From: Rhodospirillales bacterium
GTDB lineage: Bacteria; Pseudomonadota; Alphaproteobacteria; Rhodospirillales; WMHbin7
Reading direction: 5' to 3'
Length of the DNA: 64,000 nt
NCBI GenBank assembly: GCA_016215555.1
Contig: JACRJC010000022.1
Span: forward strand, 1-64,000
Part shown: positions 1 to 8,294 of the stretch, in pieces
How positions within the stretch are numbered: the first letter of the stretch is position 1
Layout of the letters: the number at the start of each line of letters is the position of its first letter
Program-made: the position numbers and the translations under genes
The notes under the pieces: model-generated
The model's database searches: none
Seen by the model: the letters and a program-made list of their open reading frames with translations, nothing else
Told to the model about the DNA's origin: nothing

Positions 1-241
1 CCCACGGCTGTCCGGTTTAAAATTGGCGATGCTATCGAAAACCGCAGGTATTGCGCCCCACATAGAGGAAACGGGCCTTCAGGACTTGAATAAGCGCCTC
101 ACCCTGAGGAAGCCGCGAAGCGGCTGTCTCGAAGGGCGAGGCGCTGCATTTTTCCTTGTTTTTTCCTCATCCTTCGAGACGCTTCGCTCCTCAGGATGAG
201 GAAAAAGGGAAAGGTCTGAATTTAAACCGGACAGCCGTGGG
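1..241. repeat. Inverted-repeat-bounded intergenic element
   Basis: The first 21 bases of the window are the exact reverse complement of 221-241, so a stretch of about 241 bp is bounded by perfect inverted repeats (outer end cccacggctg, inner end tttaaa). Inside are two further hairpins (94-144 and 161-205) of the dispersed family described separately. No coding region is convincing here. The element may extend left of the window, so its true end is unknown. It looks like a MITE-like or composite palindromic repeat; mobility is inference. Confidence 0.6.
94..205. repeat. Paired palindromic repeat (BIME-like), copy 1
   Basis: Two successive hairpins. The first (94-144) has arms GCGCCTC and GAGGCGC around an inner GC-rich stem. 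The second (161-205) has arms TTTTCCTCATCCT and AGGATGAGGAAAA around gagacgcttcgctcc. The motif CCTCATCCTgagg...CTCGAAGGaTGAGG recurs as hairpin pairs at 27831-27933 and 32748-32843. This is the usual behaviour of extragenic palindromic repeats, all three sites being intergenic. Confidence 0.7.
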
Positions 242-395
242 TCGAGCCCGGCAATGACGAGGTGAGAGAGCGTTTATTCCGTTTCCCGTCGCCGTATGAC
301 ATCGCCAGTCCCAGCATGATTTCCCCCGGCAAGACTTACACAACCGGTGGGGGTAGCAAGAGGTTGGATACGCGCGATATATGGCGGCTCGCCGG

Positions 396-432
396 TTGAA
401 CCTTGCCTTGTTTACGTATAGAATACGTAAAC
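396..432 (+). promoter_or_regulatory. mazEF promoter and autorepression operator
   Basis: A sigma-70-like promoter is visible: TTGAAC at 396-401, a 17-bp spacer, and TAGAAT at 419-424. Centred on the -10 is a perfect palindrome at 410-432 with arms GTTTACGTAT and ATACGTAAAC around AGA. It ends 1 bp before the antitoxin ATG at 434. Antitoxins of this class normally bind such palindromes to repress their own operon. No Shine-Dalgarno precedes the ATG, so the transcript would be leaderless or nearly so. Confidence 0.6.
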
Positions 433-433
433 C

Positions 434-661
434 ATGAAAAAGCTGACCATTTCCGTTTCCGACGAATTCTACGCTGGCCTGCAACGGTCGGTGGGGCGTC
501 GGCGCATCGGAAATTTTCTGGAAAATCTGGCCCGCCCGCATGTGATGAGCCAGGATTTGGCGGCGGCCTACCGCGACATGGCCAACGACAAAGACCGCGA
601 GGACGAGGCGATGGAATGGGCCGAGGCGACAACCCACGATACGGCGCATGAAACGCGCTAA
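434..661 (+). CDS. MazE-like/ribbon-helix-helix antitoxin
   Basis: A 75-residue protein opening MKKLTISVSDEFYAGLQ, which is the beta-strand and first helix of a ribbon-helix-helix (CopG/MazE-like) DNA-binding antitoxin. The C-terminal half is acidic and probably disordered, suited to wrapping the toxin. It overlaps the MazF-family toxin gene by 14 nt, as expected for a translationally coupled pair, and is preceded by a palindromic operator. The family (RHH versus AbrB-type MazE) is assigned from the start motif and from the partner; no closer subfamily is claimed. Confidence 0.75.
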   Translation: MKKLTISVSDEFYAGLQRSVGRRRIGNFLENLARPHVMSQDLAAAYRDMANDKDREDEAMEWAEATTHDTAHETR

Positions 662-968
662 TGTTTGGTGGGTTTCGTTCGACCCTTCATTGGGTGGAGA
701 AATCCAAAAGACCCGTCCTGCCGTCATCGTCAGCAACGACGCTGCCAACGCCTCGCTCAACCGCCTGCAAGTGGTGCCGATCACCAGCAACACGTCGCGC
801 CTTTATCCGTGCGAGGCCTATGTCACTTTGAAGGGCGAACAACGCAAGGCGATGGCGGACCAGATCGCCACGGTTGCCAAGATGCGCTTGAAGGAAAAGA
901 TCGGCACACTATCGTCCGCCGACATGCAAGCGATCGAACAGGCGATCCGGCTCCAGTTGGGTTTCTAA
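648..968 (+). CDS. mazF: MazF/PemK family mRNA endoribonuclease toxin
   Basis: A 106-residue protein starting MKRANVWWVSFDPSLGGEIQKTRPAVIVSN, written here as features: the G-E-I-x-K-T-R-P-A-V-I-V segment is the MazF/PemK hallmark, and a later V-x-P-I-T-S-N segment carries the other conserved core strand. Family members cleave mRNA at short specific sites unless bound by the cognate antitoxin. Length matches the family (about 105-115). Its TAA overlaps the TAG of the convergent asparagine synthase gene within a 4-bp CTAA. The overlap with the antitoxin implies a complete, intact module. Confidence 0.88.
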   Translation: MKRANVWWVSFDPSLGGEIQKTRPAVIVSNDAANASLNRLQVVPITSNTSRLYPCEAYVTLKGEQRKAMADQIATVAKMRLKEKIGTLSSADMQAIEQAIRLQLGF

Positions 969-2698
969 CCAAATGCCCGATGCACGGCTTTCGCCCAGCC
1001 GCGCAGATTTTTCTCGCCCATCCAGTTGGCGACGGGCACGGTAAAGCCGGTTTTCTCCCGGTGCAGGATTTCGGGCGGCAGCGCGCGCTTGGGTGTGGCC
1101 GCCATGTCGGCCTTGTTGGCCGCCATCGGCAGCAGATTTTCGAACAATGCGACATCGACCAAGGGGGTGCGGATTTCCAGCCCATGCGCCATGCCCGCCC
1201 AGTCGGTATCGCGCAGCAACTGGTTCTTCATGTAATTGCCGATTTCCAGCGCCGCCATGCGGTCGCGGCCGCGTGATAGCCCCGACATCCCCCGCTCCAG
1301 ATGCGGCAATACAGCCAGGCTTTCCAGCCCCTGGCTTGCCATGTCCTCGCCCAACAGCTCGGGCAATTCCCAGGGCATGAACAGGCCGCGCTTCAGCAAA
1401 TAGGCGCCCGCCAAGGTGCCGCCATATTCCAATAATCCCGCCGCCTTGGGCGAGGTGACAAGGCCTGCCCAAGGCGCCAGGGTCTTTCTGAAACCGCGGC
1501 CAAATCCCGGCCAATCTTTGGCCCAGGACAGGCGGCAAGCCAGGGCCGGAACCTGCGTGAACGTATCATAGCCCGCGAACATCTCGTCGCCGCCGACACC
1601 CGACAGCGCCACTTTCAATCCCAGCTCATGCGCGGCCTTGGCGACCAGCCAGCTATTGACGCCGTCGATGCTGGGCTGGTCCATATCCATCAGAATCTGG
1701 CCGCGCCAGTCGTGGAATTCGCCGGGCGTGATGTGGCGCACCGAATGGCGTACCCCCAGATGGCGGGCCAAGACTTGCGCCAGCGGCGCTTCATCGGCGG
1801 GCGTTCCCGCCAGTTCCGAGAATCCCAGCGTGATGGCGTCGATTTGTGCCGATTCACCCAGTTCGCAGGCCAGTGCGGCCACGGTCGCGGAATCGCGGCC
1901 CGCCGACAGGAACAATCCCACCGGCACATCGGCCACCAGATGGCGCGCAACCGATTCCGACAGCGCTTCTTGCAGGCCGACGCCGCATGATTTTCCTTCC
2001 GCCATCAGGGCGGCGGGATCGAACCAGCGCGATTCCTGGGCCTGGCCGCCAGCCTCGATCCACAAGCTTGATCCTGCGGGCAGGGCGCGGATGGATTTGT
2101 AAAGCGTATAGGGTTCGGGCACATGGCCCCACAGGAAGAAACCGGCATGGCCCGCCGGTTCGGGCTTGGCATCGATCCAGGGCAATGTCAGCAGCGCCTT
2201 GACGGACGAGGCAAAGGCGATGCGATGCGCGTTCCTGGCGATATAAAGGGGCTTGATGCCAAAGCCGTCGCGGGACAGGAACAAGCCCTGCCTGGCCTCG
2301 TCCCACAGCGCGAAGGCGAACATGCCCTTCAAGCGCTTGAGCATGCCCGTTCCTTCCTGGGCATACAGATGCAGCAGCACTTCGGTATCGCTGTGGGATT
2401 TGAAGTGACAGCCCTTGGCTTCCAATTCGCGCTTAAGCTCGCGGTAGTTATAGATTTCGCCGTTGAAGCTGATAATCAGCCTGCCGTCCGCCGAAGACAT
2501 CGGCTGAGCGCCGGTCGGATTCAGATCGATGATGGCCAGGCGGCGATGCGCCAGTCCGATCTTTCCCGCCGGGTGAATCCATTGCCCGTGGCCGTCGGGG
2601 CCGCGTTTCTGCAGAGCGTCGCTCAGGCGCGCCAACGCGTCCGCATCCACTAAGGGCGCGTTGGGGGCGATGCCGAAAATGCCTGCGATGCCACACAT
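965..2698 (-). CDS. asnB: Asparagine synthase (glutamine-hydrolysing)
   Basis: Transfers amide nitrogen from glutamine to aspartate, or to a related carboxylate in secondary or polysaccharide pathways. The start at 2698 gives MCGIAGIFG, exposing Cys2 as the N-terminal nucleophile of the class II amidotransferase domain (about 1-200). Next come R-x-L-A-I-I-D-L and S-F-N-G-E-I-Y-N-Y motifs, then the synthetase domain with a VGLFLSAGRDS ATP-pyrophosphatase loop (usual form SGGxDS, here SAGRDS). Length 577 is normal. An ORF extension to 2791 would bury Cys2 and runs through a MITE-like insertion whose TA lies only 3 bp before the ATG, so no native ribosome-binding site remains. Exact substrate is uncertain. 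Confidence 0.85.
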   Translation of the reverse strand: MCGIAGIFGIAPNAPLVDADALARLSDALQKRGPDGHGQWIHPAGKIGLAHRRLAIIDLNPTGAQPMSSADGRLIISFNGEIYNYRELKRELEAKGCHFKSHSDTEVLLHLYAQEGTGMLKRLKGMFAFALWDEARQGLFLSRDGFGIKPLYIARNAHRIAFASSVKALLTLPWIDAKPEPAGHAGFFLWGHVPEPYTLYKSIRALPAGSSLWIEAGGQAQESRWFDPAALMAEGKSCGVGLQEALSESVARHLVADVPVGLFLSAGRDSATVAALACELGESAQIDAITLGFSELAGTPADEAPLAQVLARHLGVRHSVRHITPGEFHDWRGQILMDMDQPSIDGVNSWLVAKAAHELGLKVALSGVGGDEMFAGYDTFTQVPALACRLSWAKDWPGFGRGFRKTLAPWAGLVTSPKAAGLLEYGGTLAGAYLLKRGLFMPWELPELLGEDMASQGLESLAVLPHLERGMSGLSRGRDRMAALEIGNYMKNQLLRDTDWAGMAHGLEIRTPLVDVALFENLLPMAANKADMAATPKRALPPEILHREKTGFTVPVANWMGEKNLRGWAKAVHRAFG

Positions 2699-2701
2699 GG
2701 T

Positions 2702-2971
2702 TAGGGTCTGTTGAGTATCAGCACGAGGACGCGACGCCAGGCATTTTGGCGCCCGGGCAGGAACGAAAGGCGCGATGGACTGGACGTCCATAAGCCTTTT
2801 GTGACGAACCCGGTCGCCAAAATGGCGGCGTCCCGAAGGGCTTGGGCGAAAAAGGCCGCCTGATACGTCGAAAATCTCGACCGTATGGCCGATACGCTCA
2901 TCGATTTTCTCCTGTCATGCGGCCTTTTTCTCCTCAAGCGCGTCTCTCGCGGTGATACTCAACAGACCCTA
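2702..2971. mobile_element. MITE-like element, copy 1 (upstream of asnB)
   Basis: Positions 2702-2720 (tagggtctgttgagtatca) are the exact reverse complement of 2953-2971, giving 19-bp terminal inverted repeats with TA at both outer edges, as for TA-targeting IS630/Tc1-type elements. Inside are two imperfect palindromes: one pairs a GCGACGCCaggcATTTTGGCG segment near 2731-2751 with CGCCAAAATggcGGCGTC near 2814-2831, the other pairs gaaaaaggccgc near 2849 with gcggcctttttctc near 2919. No transposase is present. The core aligns with the second element at 49599-49960 in the opposite orientation. Confidence 0.75.
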
Positions 2972-2979
2972 GGCTTATA

Positions 2980-3852
2980 TCACCTTTTTGCCCGGCTACC
3001 CAGCCAGGCCCCGCCGACGATCAGGACCAGCGCTCCCAAAACCGACCAGGACGGCTCGGCCAGGCCGGTGGCGATCAGCACGCCGACGGTGATGGGCGGC
3101 GTGAAATAGCCCAGACTGCCCAGAGTTTGGATATTGCCGTGCTTGCAGCCCCAATCCCACAGGAAAAAGGCGATGCCGACCGGCCCCAGCCCCAACGCCA
3201 GCACGGCCAGCCATTGAAAACCCTGGGGCCAAATGGTGGTTTCGAAAGCCAGATGGCAGAGAAGGGCCAGCAGGGCGGTGGCGGCGCAGAAGGCGCCCAC
3301 GGCGTCGGTGGGCACGGATTTCAGACGGCGCGACAGAACCGAATAGGCGGCCCAGACCACGGCGCAGCCCAGCGCCGCCAGATGGCCGGGCAAATGGGCG
3401 GGATCAAAGCCGGAAAAGCTGCCCTTGGTCACGGCCAGCGCCGCTCCCAGAAAGCCCAGTCCGGCCCCCAACACATGACGGGGACGCAGGCGCTCGCCGG
3501 GCAGGAAGGCGGAAAAAAGAACGATCAGCAGCGGCCATAGATAATTGACCAGGCTGGCCTCGACCGGCGGGGCCAGCTTCAGGGCCAGGAAATATAGGGC
3601 GTGATAGCCGAACAAGCCGCCGATACCGACCAGCCAGGCCTGCTTGGGTTGGCGGAAATGGCTAAGTGGATTGTCGCCCCTAGCCAGCCACACCGCCACC
3701 GACGTCAGGCCAGCGATGCCGAAGGTCAGCGCCGTCAATTGGAAGGGCGGCACCGGACCGCTGGCCGCCGTAAGTGCGGCCAGCGTGCCCCAAAGCAGAA
3801 TGGCTAAGGCGCCGATAAGGGTGGGGGTTCGTTCTCTAGGAGCATCTGCCAT
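2980..3852 (-). CDS. EamA/DMT-superfamily transporter
   Basis: A 290-residue inner-membrane protein of about ten hydrophobic segments in two homologous halves, typical of EamA (drug/metabolite transporter) exporters. Starts MADAPRERTPTLIGALAI. Recognisable features are an early L-L-W-G-T-L segment, an S-L-V-N-Y-L-W-P-L-L-I-V stretch closing the first half, and a V-W-A-A-Y-S-V-L-S-R-R stretch opening the second. An upstream extension of the reading frame runs through repeat DNA and phaB antisense and was discarded. The substrate cannot be predicted; family members export amino acids, nucleosides or metabolites. It ends 9 bp from the MITE. Confidence 0.82.
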   Translation of the reverse strand: MADAPRERTPTLIGALAILLWGTLAALTAASGPVPPFQLTALTFGIAGLTSVAVWLARGDNPLSHFRQPKQAWLVGIGGLFGYHALYFLALKLAPPVEASLVNYLWPLLIVLFSAFLPGERLRPRHVLGAGLGFLGAALAVTKGSFSGFDPAHLPGHLAALGCAVVWAAYSVLSRRLKSVPTDAVGAFCAATALLALLCHLAFETTIWPQGFQWLAVLALGLGPVGIAFFLWDWGCKHGNIQTLGSLGYFTPPITVGVLIATGLAEPSWSVLGALVLIVGGAWLGSRAKR

Positions 3853-3869
3853 GCGCACTACCAAACTGA

Positions 3870-3978
3870 CGCTCCTCTCCCTCTGGGAGAGGGTGGACGC
3901 GAAGCGTCCGGGTGAGGGCGGTGGGTCGGCAATTTCCCCGCACCCCAACCCCACAACCCCGCGGGGAGAGGGGTGGTT
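3870..3978. repeat. Palindromic intergenic repeat, second family
   Basis: The gap between the EamA transporter start and the phaB stop is filled with palindromes. CCTCTCCC-tctg-GGGAGAGG-type arms lie at 3874-3892 and GGACGC-gaa-GCGTCC at 3895-3909, followed by a C-rich/G-rich tract (ccccgcacccc...ccgcggggagagggg). The first motif is common in intergenic repeats of Proteobacteria. It is unlike the CCTCATCC family elsewhere in this window. It may act as a transcript-end structure for neither or both flanking genes. Confidence 0.55.
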
Positions 3979-3982
3979 TGCT

Positions 3983-4708
3983 TCAATACATATGCTGGCC
4001 GCCATTGATGGACAGGGTCGAGCCGGTGATGAAATCGGCGTCGTCGGCGACCAGGAACAGAACGCCCCTGGCGATGTCGTCGGCGCGCCCCAAACGCCCG
4101 GTGGGAATCTTGGCGATGATTTTCTCCAGAACATGGTGCGGCACCGAGCGCACCATGTCGGTATCGACATAGCCGGGGGCGATGGCGTTGACGGTGATGC
4201 CCTTGGCCGCCCCTTCCTGGGCCAGCGCCTTGGTGAAACCGTGAATGCCCGACTTGGCGGCGGCATAGTTGACCTGGCCGTACTGGCCGGCCTGGCCATT
4301 GATCGAGCCGATATTGACGATGCGTCCGAAGCCTCTGTCGCGCATCGAATCGATGACCAGGCGGCACAGATTGAAGCAACTGGTCAGGTTGGTGTGGATC
4401 ACGTCTTCCCAACTGTCATAGTCCATCTTGTGCAGCGTGCCGTCCTTGGTGATGCCGGCATTGTTGACCAGAATCTCGATGGGGCCCAAGTCGTGCACGA
4501 TCTTATCGACCCCGGCCTTGCACTCGCCGTAATCGGCGACATTGAAACGGTAATGGGGGATGCCGGTCTCTTCGGTGAATGTCTGCGCGGCTTCGGAATT
4601 GCCGTAGAAATTGGCGACCACGCGATAGCCTTTTTCCTTCAGCCTTTCGCAGATGGCGCGCCCGATGCCGCGCGTGCCGCCGGTAACCAATGCGATGCGT
4701 CCTGTCAT
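3983..4708 (-). CDS. phaB: Acetoacetyl-CoA reductase (PHB synthesis)
   Basis: NADPH-dependent reduction of acetoacetyl-CoA to (R)-3-hydroxybutyryl-CoA, the second step of polyhydroxybutyrate synthesis. A 241-residue short-chain dehydrogenase: starts MTGRIALVTGGTRGIGRAI with the TGxxxGIG cofactor loop, then N-N-A-G-I-T near residue 88, catalytic Ser in I-N-I-G-S, and Y-x3-K within Q-V-N-Y-A-A-A-K. It ends with N-G-G-Q-H-M-Y, the typical PhaB C-terminus. It lies directly downstream of phaA, in the same direction, with about 100 bp between. The start was chosen at the family-typical Met preceded by a purine-rich stretch (aaggagagacgcatc). Confidence 0.93.
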   Translation of the reverse strand: MTGRIALVTGGTRGIGRAICERLKEKGYRVVANFYGNSEAAQTFTEETGIPHYRFNVADYGECKAGVDKIVHDLGPIEILVNNAGITKDGTLHKMDYDSWEDVIHTNLTSCFNLCRLVIDSMRDRGFGRIVNIGSINGQAGQYGQVNYAAAKSGIHGFTKALAQEGAAKGITVNAIAPGYVDTDMVRSVPHHVLEKIIAKIPTGRLGRADDIARGVLFLVADDADFITGSTLSINGGQHMY

Positions 4709-4810
4709 GATGCGTCTCTCCTTGTTATGCCCCTCGCCGGGCGGGCGCTTATGCGCCCTTGGCCGCCGCCGCAATGGCGGCTTAGAAATAGTTACCCTCG
4801 GCCTTGTGCT

Positions 4811-5986
4811 TTAACCCCGCTCAATGCACATGGCGATGCCCATGCCGCCGCCGATGCACAAGGTGGCCAGGCCCTTCTTGCCGCCGCGCTTGGCCAGTTC
4901 GTGAATCAGGGTCACCAGCACGCGGCAGCCCGAGGCGCCGATGGGATGGCCGATGGCGATGGCGCCGCCATTGACGTTCACCTTCGACGTGTCCCAGCCC
5001 ATGCCCTGATTGACGGCGATGGCTTGCGCTGCGAAGGCTTCATTGGCCTCGATAAGATCCAAATCCTGGTGATTCCAGCCCGCCTTCCTCAGCGCCTTTT
5101 GCGAGGCTGGGATGGGGCCGGTGCCCATGACCTTGGGATCGACGCCCGCCGTGGCCCAGGAAGCGATGCGGGCCAGGGGTGTCAGGCCGCGCTTGGCGGC
5201 TTCGGCGGCGGTCATCAGCACGCAGGCGGCGGCGCCGTCATTGATGCCCGAAGCGTTGCCCGCCGTCACCGTGCCGTCCTTGGTAAAGGCGGGCTTCAGC
5301 TTGGCCAACCCCTCCAGCGTTGCGCCCAGGCGCACGAATTCATCGGTGTCGAACAGCTTTTCTTCCTTCTTGACCGTGATTTTCACGGGCACGATTTCAT
5401 CCTTGAAGCGTCCGGCCTTGATGGCGTCCTCGGCCTTGTTCTGGCTGGCCAGGGCGAATTCGTCCTGGGTCTCGCGGCTGATCTGGAATTCCTTGGCCAC
5501 ATTCTCGGCGGTGATGCCCATATGGTAATTGTTGAAGACGTCTGTCAGGCCATCGACGATCATGGTATCGACGAAGCTCATCGGTCCCATCTTGACGCCG
5601 CCGCGCAGATATCCGGCATGTTGCGAGTTGCTCATGCTTTCCTGGCCGCCGGCGACGACGATGGTGGAATCTCCGGCCAGCAGCGATTGCATGCCCAGCG
5701 CCACGGCGCGCAATCCCGAGCCGCAGACCTGGTTGATGGTCATGGCCGTCGATTCGCTGGGCAGGCCGGCCTTCAGCGCCGACTGACGGGCCGGATTCAT
5801 GCCGACGCCGGCGGTGAGGATCTGTCCCATCAGCACTTCATCGACATCCTGGGCTTCCACCTTGGCCCTGGAAAGCGCCTCGCGGATGGCGATTTCTCCC
5901 AATCCCGCCGCCTGATAGCCGGACAAGGAGCCCGAAAATGAGCCGACAGGGGTGCGGCAGGCGGCAACAATCACGATATCGGTCAT
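4811..5986 (-). CDS. phaA: Acetyl-CoA acetyltransferase (beta-ketothiolase)
   Basis: Condenses two acetyl-CoA to acetoacetyl-CoA and feeds PhaB just downstream. The 391-residue thiolase shows the nucleophilic Cys in [11 protein letters not shown] near residue 88, the N-E-A-F-A-A-Q motif, the [14 protein letters not shown] active-site stretch, and the final Cys in T-L-C-I-G-G-G-M-G. Start is the [15 protein letters not shown] Met at 5986, with GGAGA about 8 nt upstream; a longer frame to 6001 is less likely. phaA and phaB form a probable operon; phaC is not in the window. Confidence 0.95.
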   Translation of the reverse strand: MTDIVIVAACRTPVGSFSGSLSGYQAAGLGEIAIREALSRAKVEAQDVDEVLMGQILTAGVGMNPARQSALKAGLPSESTAMTINQVCGSGLRAVALGMQSLLAGDSTIVVAGGQESMSNSQHAGYLRGGVKMGPMSFVDTMIVDGLTDVFNNYHMGITAENVAKEFQISRETQDEFALASQNKAEDAIKAGRFKDEIVPVKITVKKEEKLFDTDEFVRLGATLEGLAKLKPAFTKDGTVTAGNASGINDGAAACVLMTAAEAAKRGLTPLARIASWATAGVDPKVMGTGPIPASQKALRKAGWNHQDLDLIEANEAFAAQAIAVNQGMGWDTSKVNVNGGAIAIGHPIGASGCRVLVTLIHELAKRGGKKGLATLCIGGGMGIAMCIERG

Positions 5987-6070
5987 AACGCAGGTCTCCA
6001 ATGGATTGGGCGGGTGGCTTGTCGCCTGTTAGTTTGGCGGTTGAGCGGGCCGCGTCAACCATCAATTTTC

Positions 6071-6084
6071 CAAGAAATTTCTTG
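6071..6084. promoter_or_regulatory. Perfect 14-bp palindrome in a divergent promoter region
   Basis: CAAGAAATTTCTTG is a perfect palindrome lying midway between the divergently transcribed phaA (start 5986) and the aldolase/dehydrogenase gene (start 6146). Its placement suits an operator for one or both genes. The cognate regulator is unknown, and a chance occurrence cannot be excluded. Confidence 0.35.
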
Positions 6085-6145
6085 CCCCTTAGATGGTCGG
6101 ATGCTTCATTCGGGGACTGGAATATAGCTCTGACGCGAGGAAGCG

Positions 6146-8203
6146 ATGAAAAACCAATGGTCCGACAAGGCGGCGAACGAGGCCGTGAAGCGCTATGGCG
6201 CCCTGGGCGTCAATGCGGATTTGGCCCTTCGCGTCCATACCACCCGTCTTCTGGGCCAGGAACCCAAGCTGGTTTTGCATGGCGGCGGCAATACGTCGGT
6301 CAAGACGCGCCTTCAGGCCAAGGACGGCGAGGTCGTGGAGGTGCTGTGCGTCAAAGGTTCGGGCTGGGATATGGGCGATATCGAGCCTGCCGGCCTGCCT
6401 GCCGTGCGTCTGGCCCCCTTGTTGAAGCTGGCCAAGCTGAAATCGCTTTCTGACGAGGAGATGGTGAATTTCCAGCGCATCAATCTGCTGGATGCTTCCT
6501 CGCCCAACCCATCCGTGGAAACGCTGCTGCATGCCTTTCTGCCGCACAAATATATCGATCACAGCCATGCCAACGCCATTCTGTCGCTGACCGACCAGCC
6601 CGATGGCGCAGACCATGCACAGGCGGTGTTCGGCCAGCGCCTGGGCCTGGTGCCCTTTATCAAGCCTGGCTTCGATCTGGCCAAGAAAGCCAAGCAGGTG
6701 TTCGAGGCCAATCCCAAGGTGCAAGGTCTGGTGCTGCTCAAGCACGGCCTGTTCACCTTCGGCGACACGGCTAGGCAAGCCTATGAGCGCCACATCAAAT
6801 TCGTCTCCATGGCCGAACGCTATCTGGCTCAGGCCCGCAAGAAACGGGTGCGGGTTTTCATGCCCGCCCGCCAACCAAGGTCGATCGCGCCTCTGGCCGA
6901 GGTGGCGCCGATTCTGCGCGGGCGCGTGGCCCTCAATCTGGGCAATGGCGCCTATAGGCGCATGGTGCTGGATTTTCGCACCGGCCCGGAAATTCTGGCT
7001 TATGTGAACGGCAGGGACGTGGCGCGCATTTCATCGGCAGGCACGGTGACGCCCGATCATGTGATCCGCATCAAGGGCTGGCCCTTGATCGTTCCCGCCC
7101 CCGAGGCCGGCAAGCTGCAGGAATTCGCCGCCGAGGTCGAAAAGGCGGTCGAGCGCTATGTCGCCGGCTATACGGCCTATTTCGAGAAGCACAACGCCAA
7201 GGCCAATCCCAAGAAAAAGATGCTGGACCCGATGCCCAGGGTGATTCTGGTCCCGGGCCTGGGCCTGTTCGGGCTGGGAGCCAGCAAGAAGGATGCCCGC
7301 GTCGCAGCCGATCTGGCCGAAACCACGGTGGCGGTGGTCGCCGACGCGACGGCGCTGGGCCGTTTCGAAAGCATCCCCAAGGCCAAGCTGTTCGACATGG
7401 AATATTGGTCGCTGGAACAGGCCAAGCTGGGCAAGGAGGCCGAGAAGGCGCTGGCTCGCCAGGTAGTGGCGGTGACGGGCGGCGGATCAGGCATCGGTGC
7501 CGCCGTGGCCCAGGCCTTTGCCAAGGAAGGCGCCGAGGTGGCGGTGCTGGATCTCAACCTCGAGGCCGCCTGCCTGGTGGCCAAGGGCATCAAAGGCTTG
7601 GCCGTGGCCTGCGACGTCACCGATCCGGATTCGGTCAAGGCCGCCTTCCTGCGCATCGCCGAAACCTATGGCGGCGTCGATATCGTGGTTTCGAATGCGG
7701 GCGCGGCCTGGCAGGGAAAGATCGGCACCGTCGATGAGTCCTTGCTGCGCAAAAGCTTTGAGCTCAATTTCTGGGGCCATCAGCGGGTGTCGCAGGCGGC
7801 GCTGCATCAGTTCAAGGCGCAGGGAAGCGGCGGCTGCCTGTTGTTCAACACCTCGAAGCAAGCGGTCAATCCCGGCAAGGATTTCGGCCCCTACGGCCTG
7901 CCCAAGGCGGCCACGCTGTTCTTGATGAAACAATACGCCCTGGATCATGGCCGCGACGGCGTCCGCGCCAACGCCGTCAATGCCGACCGCATCCGTTCGG
8001 GGCTTCTGACCGAAAGCATGATCGCTTCCAGGGCCAAGGCGCGAGGCGTCACGGTGGCGGACTATATGGCCGGCAATCTGTTGGGCCGCGAGGTGGAAGC
8101 CAAGGATGTGGCCCAGGCTTTCGTCGATCTGGCCAATGCGAGCAAGACCACCGCCTGCGTGGTTACCGTCGATGGGGGGAATATTGAAGCTTCCCTAAGG
8201 TAA
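6146..8203 (+). CDS. Bifunctional class II aldolase / short-chain dehydrogenase
   Basis: A 685-residue fusion. Residues about 1-400 form a class II aldolase/adducin domain, with L-H-G-G-G-N-T-S-V-K near the start and a zinc-site-like D-H-S-H-A-N segment near residue 137. Residues about 435-685 form an SDR, with V-T-G-G-G-S-G-I-G near 442, N-A-G-A, and Y-x3-K in Y-G-L-P-K-A-A near 583. This architecture is known from RhaD/RhaE-like proteins that act on deoxysugar phosphates (for example rhamnulose-1-phosphate cleavage plus lactaldehyde oxidation). The sugar used here is not determined and no rhamnose genes are nearby. GAGGAAGCG precedes the ATG. Confidence 0.85.
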   Translation: MKNQWSDKAANEAVKRYGALGVNADLALRVHTTRLLGQEPKLVLHGGGNTSVKTRLQAKDGEVVEVLCVKGSGWDMGDIEPAGLPAVRLAPLLKLAKLKSLSDEEMVNFQRINLLDASSPNPSVETLLHAFLPHKYIDHSHANAILSLTDQPDGADHAQAVFGQRLGLVPFIKPGFDLAKKAKQVFEANPKVQGLVLLKHGLFTFGDTARQAYERHIKFVSMAERYLAQARKKRVRVFMPARQPRSIAPLAEVAPILRGRVALNLGNGAYRRMVLDFRTGPEILAYVNGRDVARISSAGTVTPDHVIRIKGWPLIVPAPEAGKLQEFAAEVEKAVERYVAGYTAYFEKHNAKANPKKKMLDPMPRVILVPGLGLFGLGASKKDARVAADLAETTVAVVADATALGRFESIPKAKLFDMEYWSLEQAKLGKEAEKALARQVVAVTGGGSGIGAAVAQAFAKEGAEVAVLDLNLEAACLVAKGIKGLAVACDVTDPDSVKAAFLRIAETYGGVDIVVSNAGAAWQGKIGTVDESLLRKSFELNFWGHQRVSQAALHQFKAQGSGGCLLFNTSKQAVNPGKDFGPYGLPKAATLFLMKQYALDHGRDGVRANAVNADRIRSGLLTESMIASRAKARGVTVADYMAGNLLGREVEAKDVAQAFVDLANASKTTACVVTVDGGNIEASLR

Positions 8204-8294
8204 TTCATGTCCATGGTTTCGACACGATTAGCTAGGCGTATTTGCCGATTCAAAGCTTGCCTTGGGGGCGATTCAAGGGTTTCATGGGAGCGAT

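Noticed and set aside
965-2791. Asparagine synthase extended upstream to 2791
   Set aside because: The extension lies in the MITE and would bury the essential N-terminal Cys2, so translation from the family start at 2698 is preferred.
3644-5941. A 765-codon plus-strand frame across the phaA/phaB region
   Set aside because: It is a shadow of three well-supported minus-strand genes and crosses an intergenic repeat. No domain was recognised.
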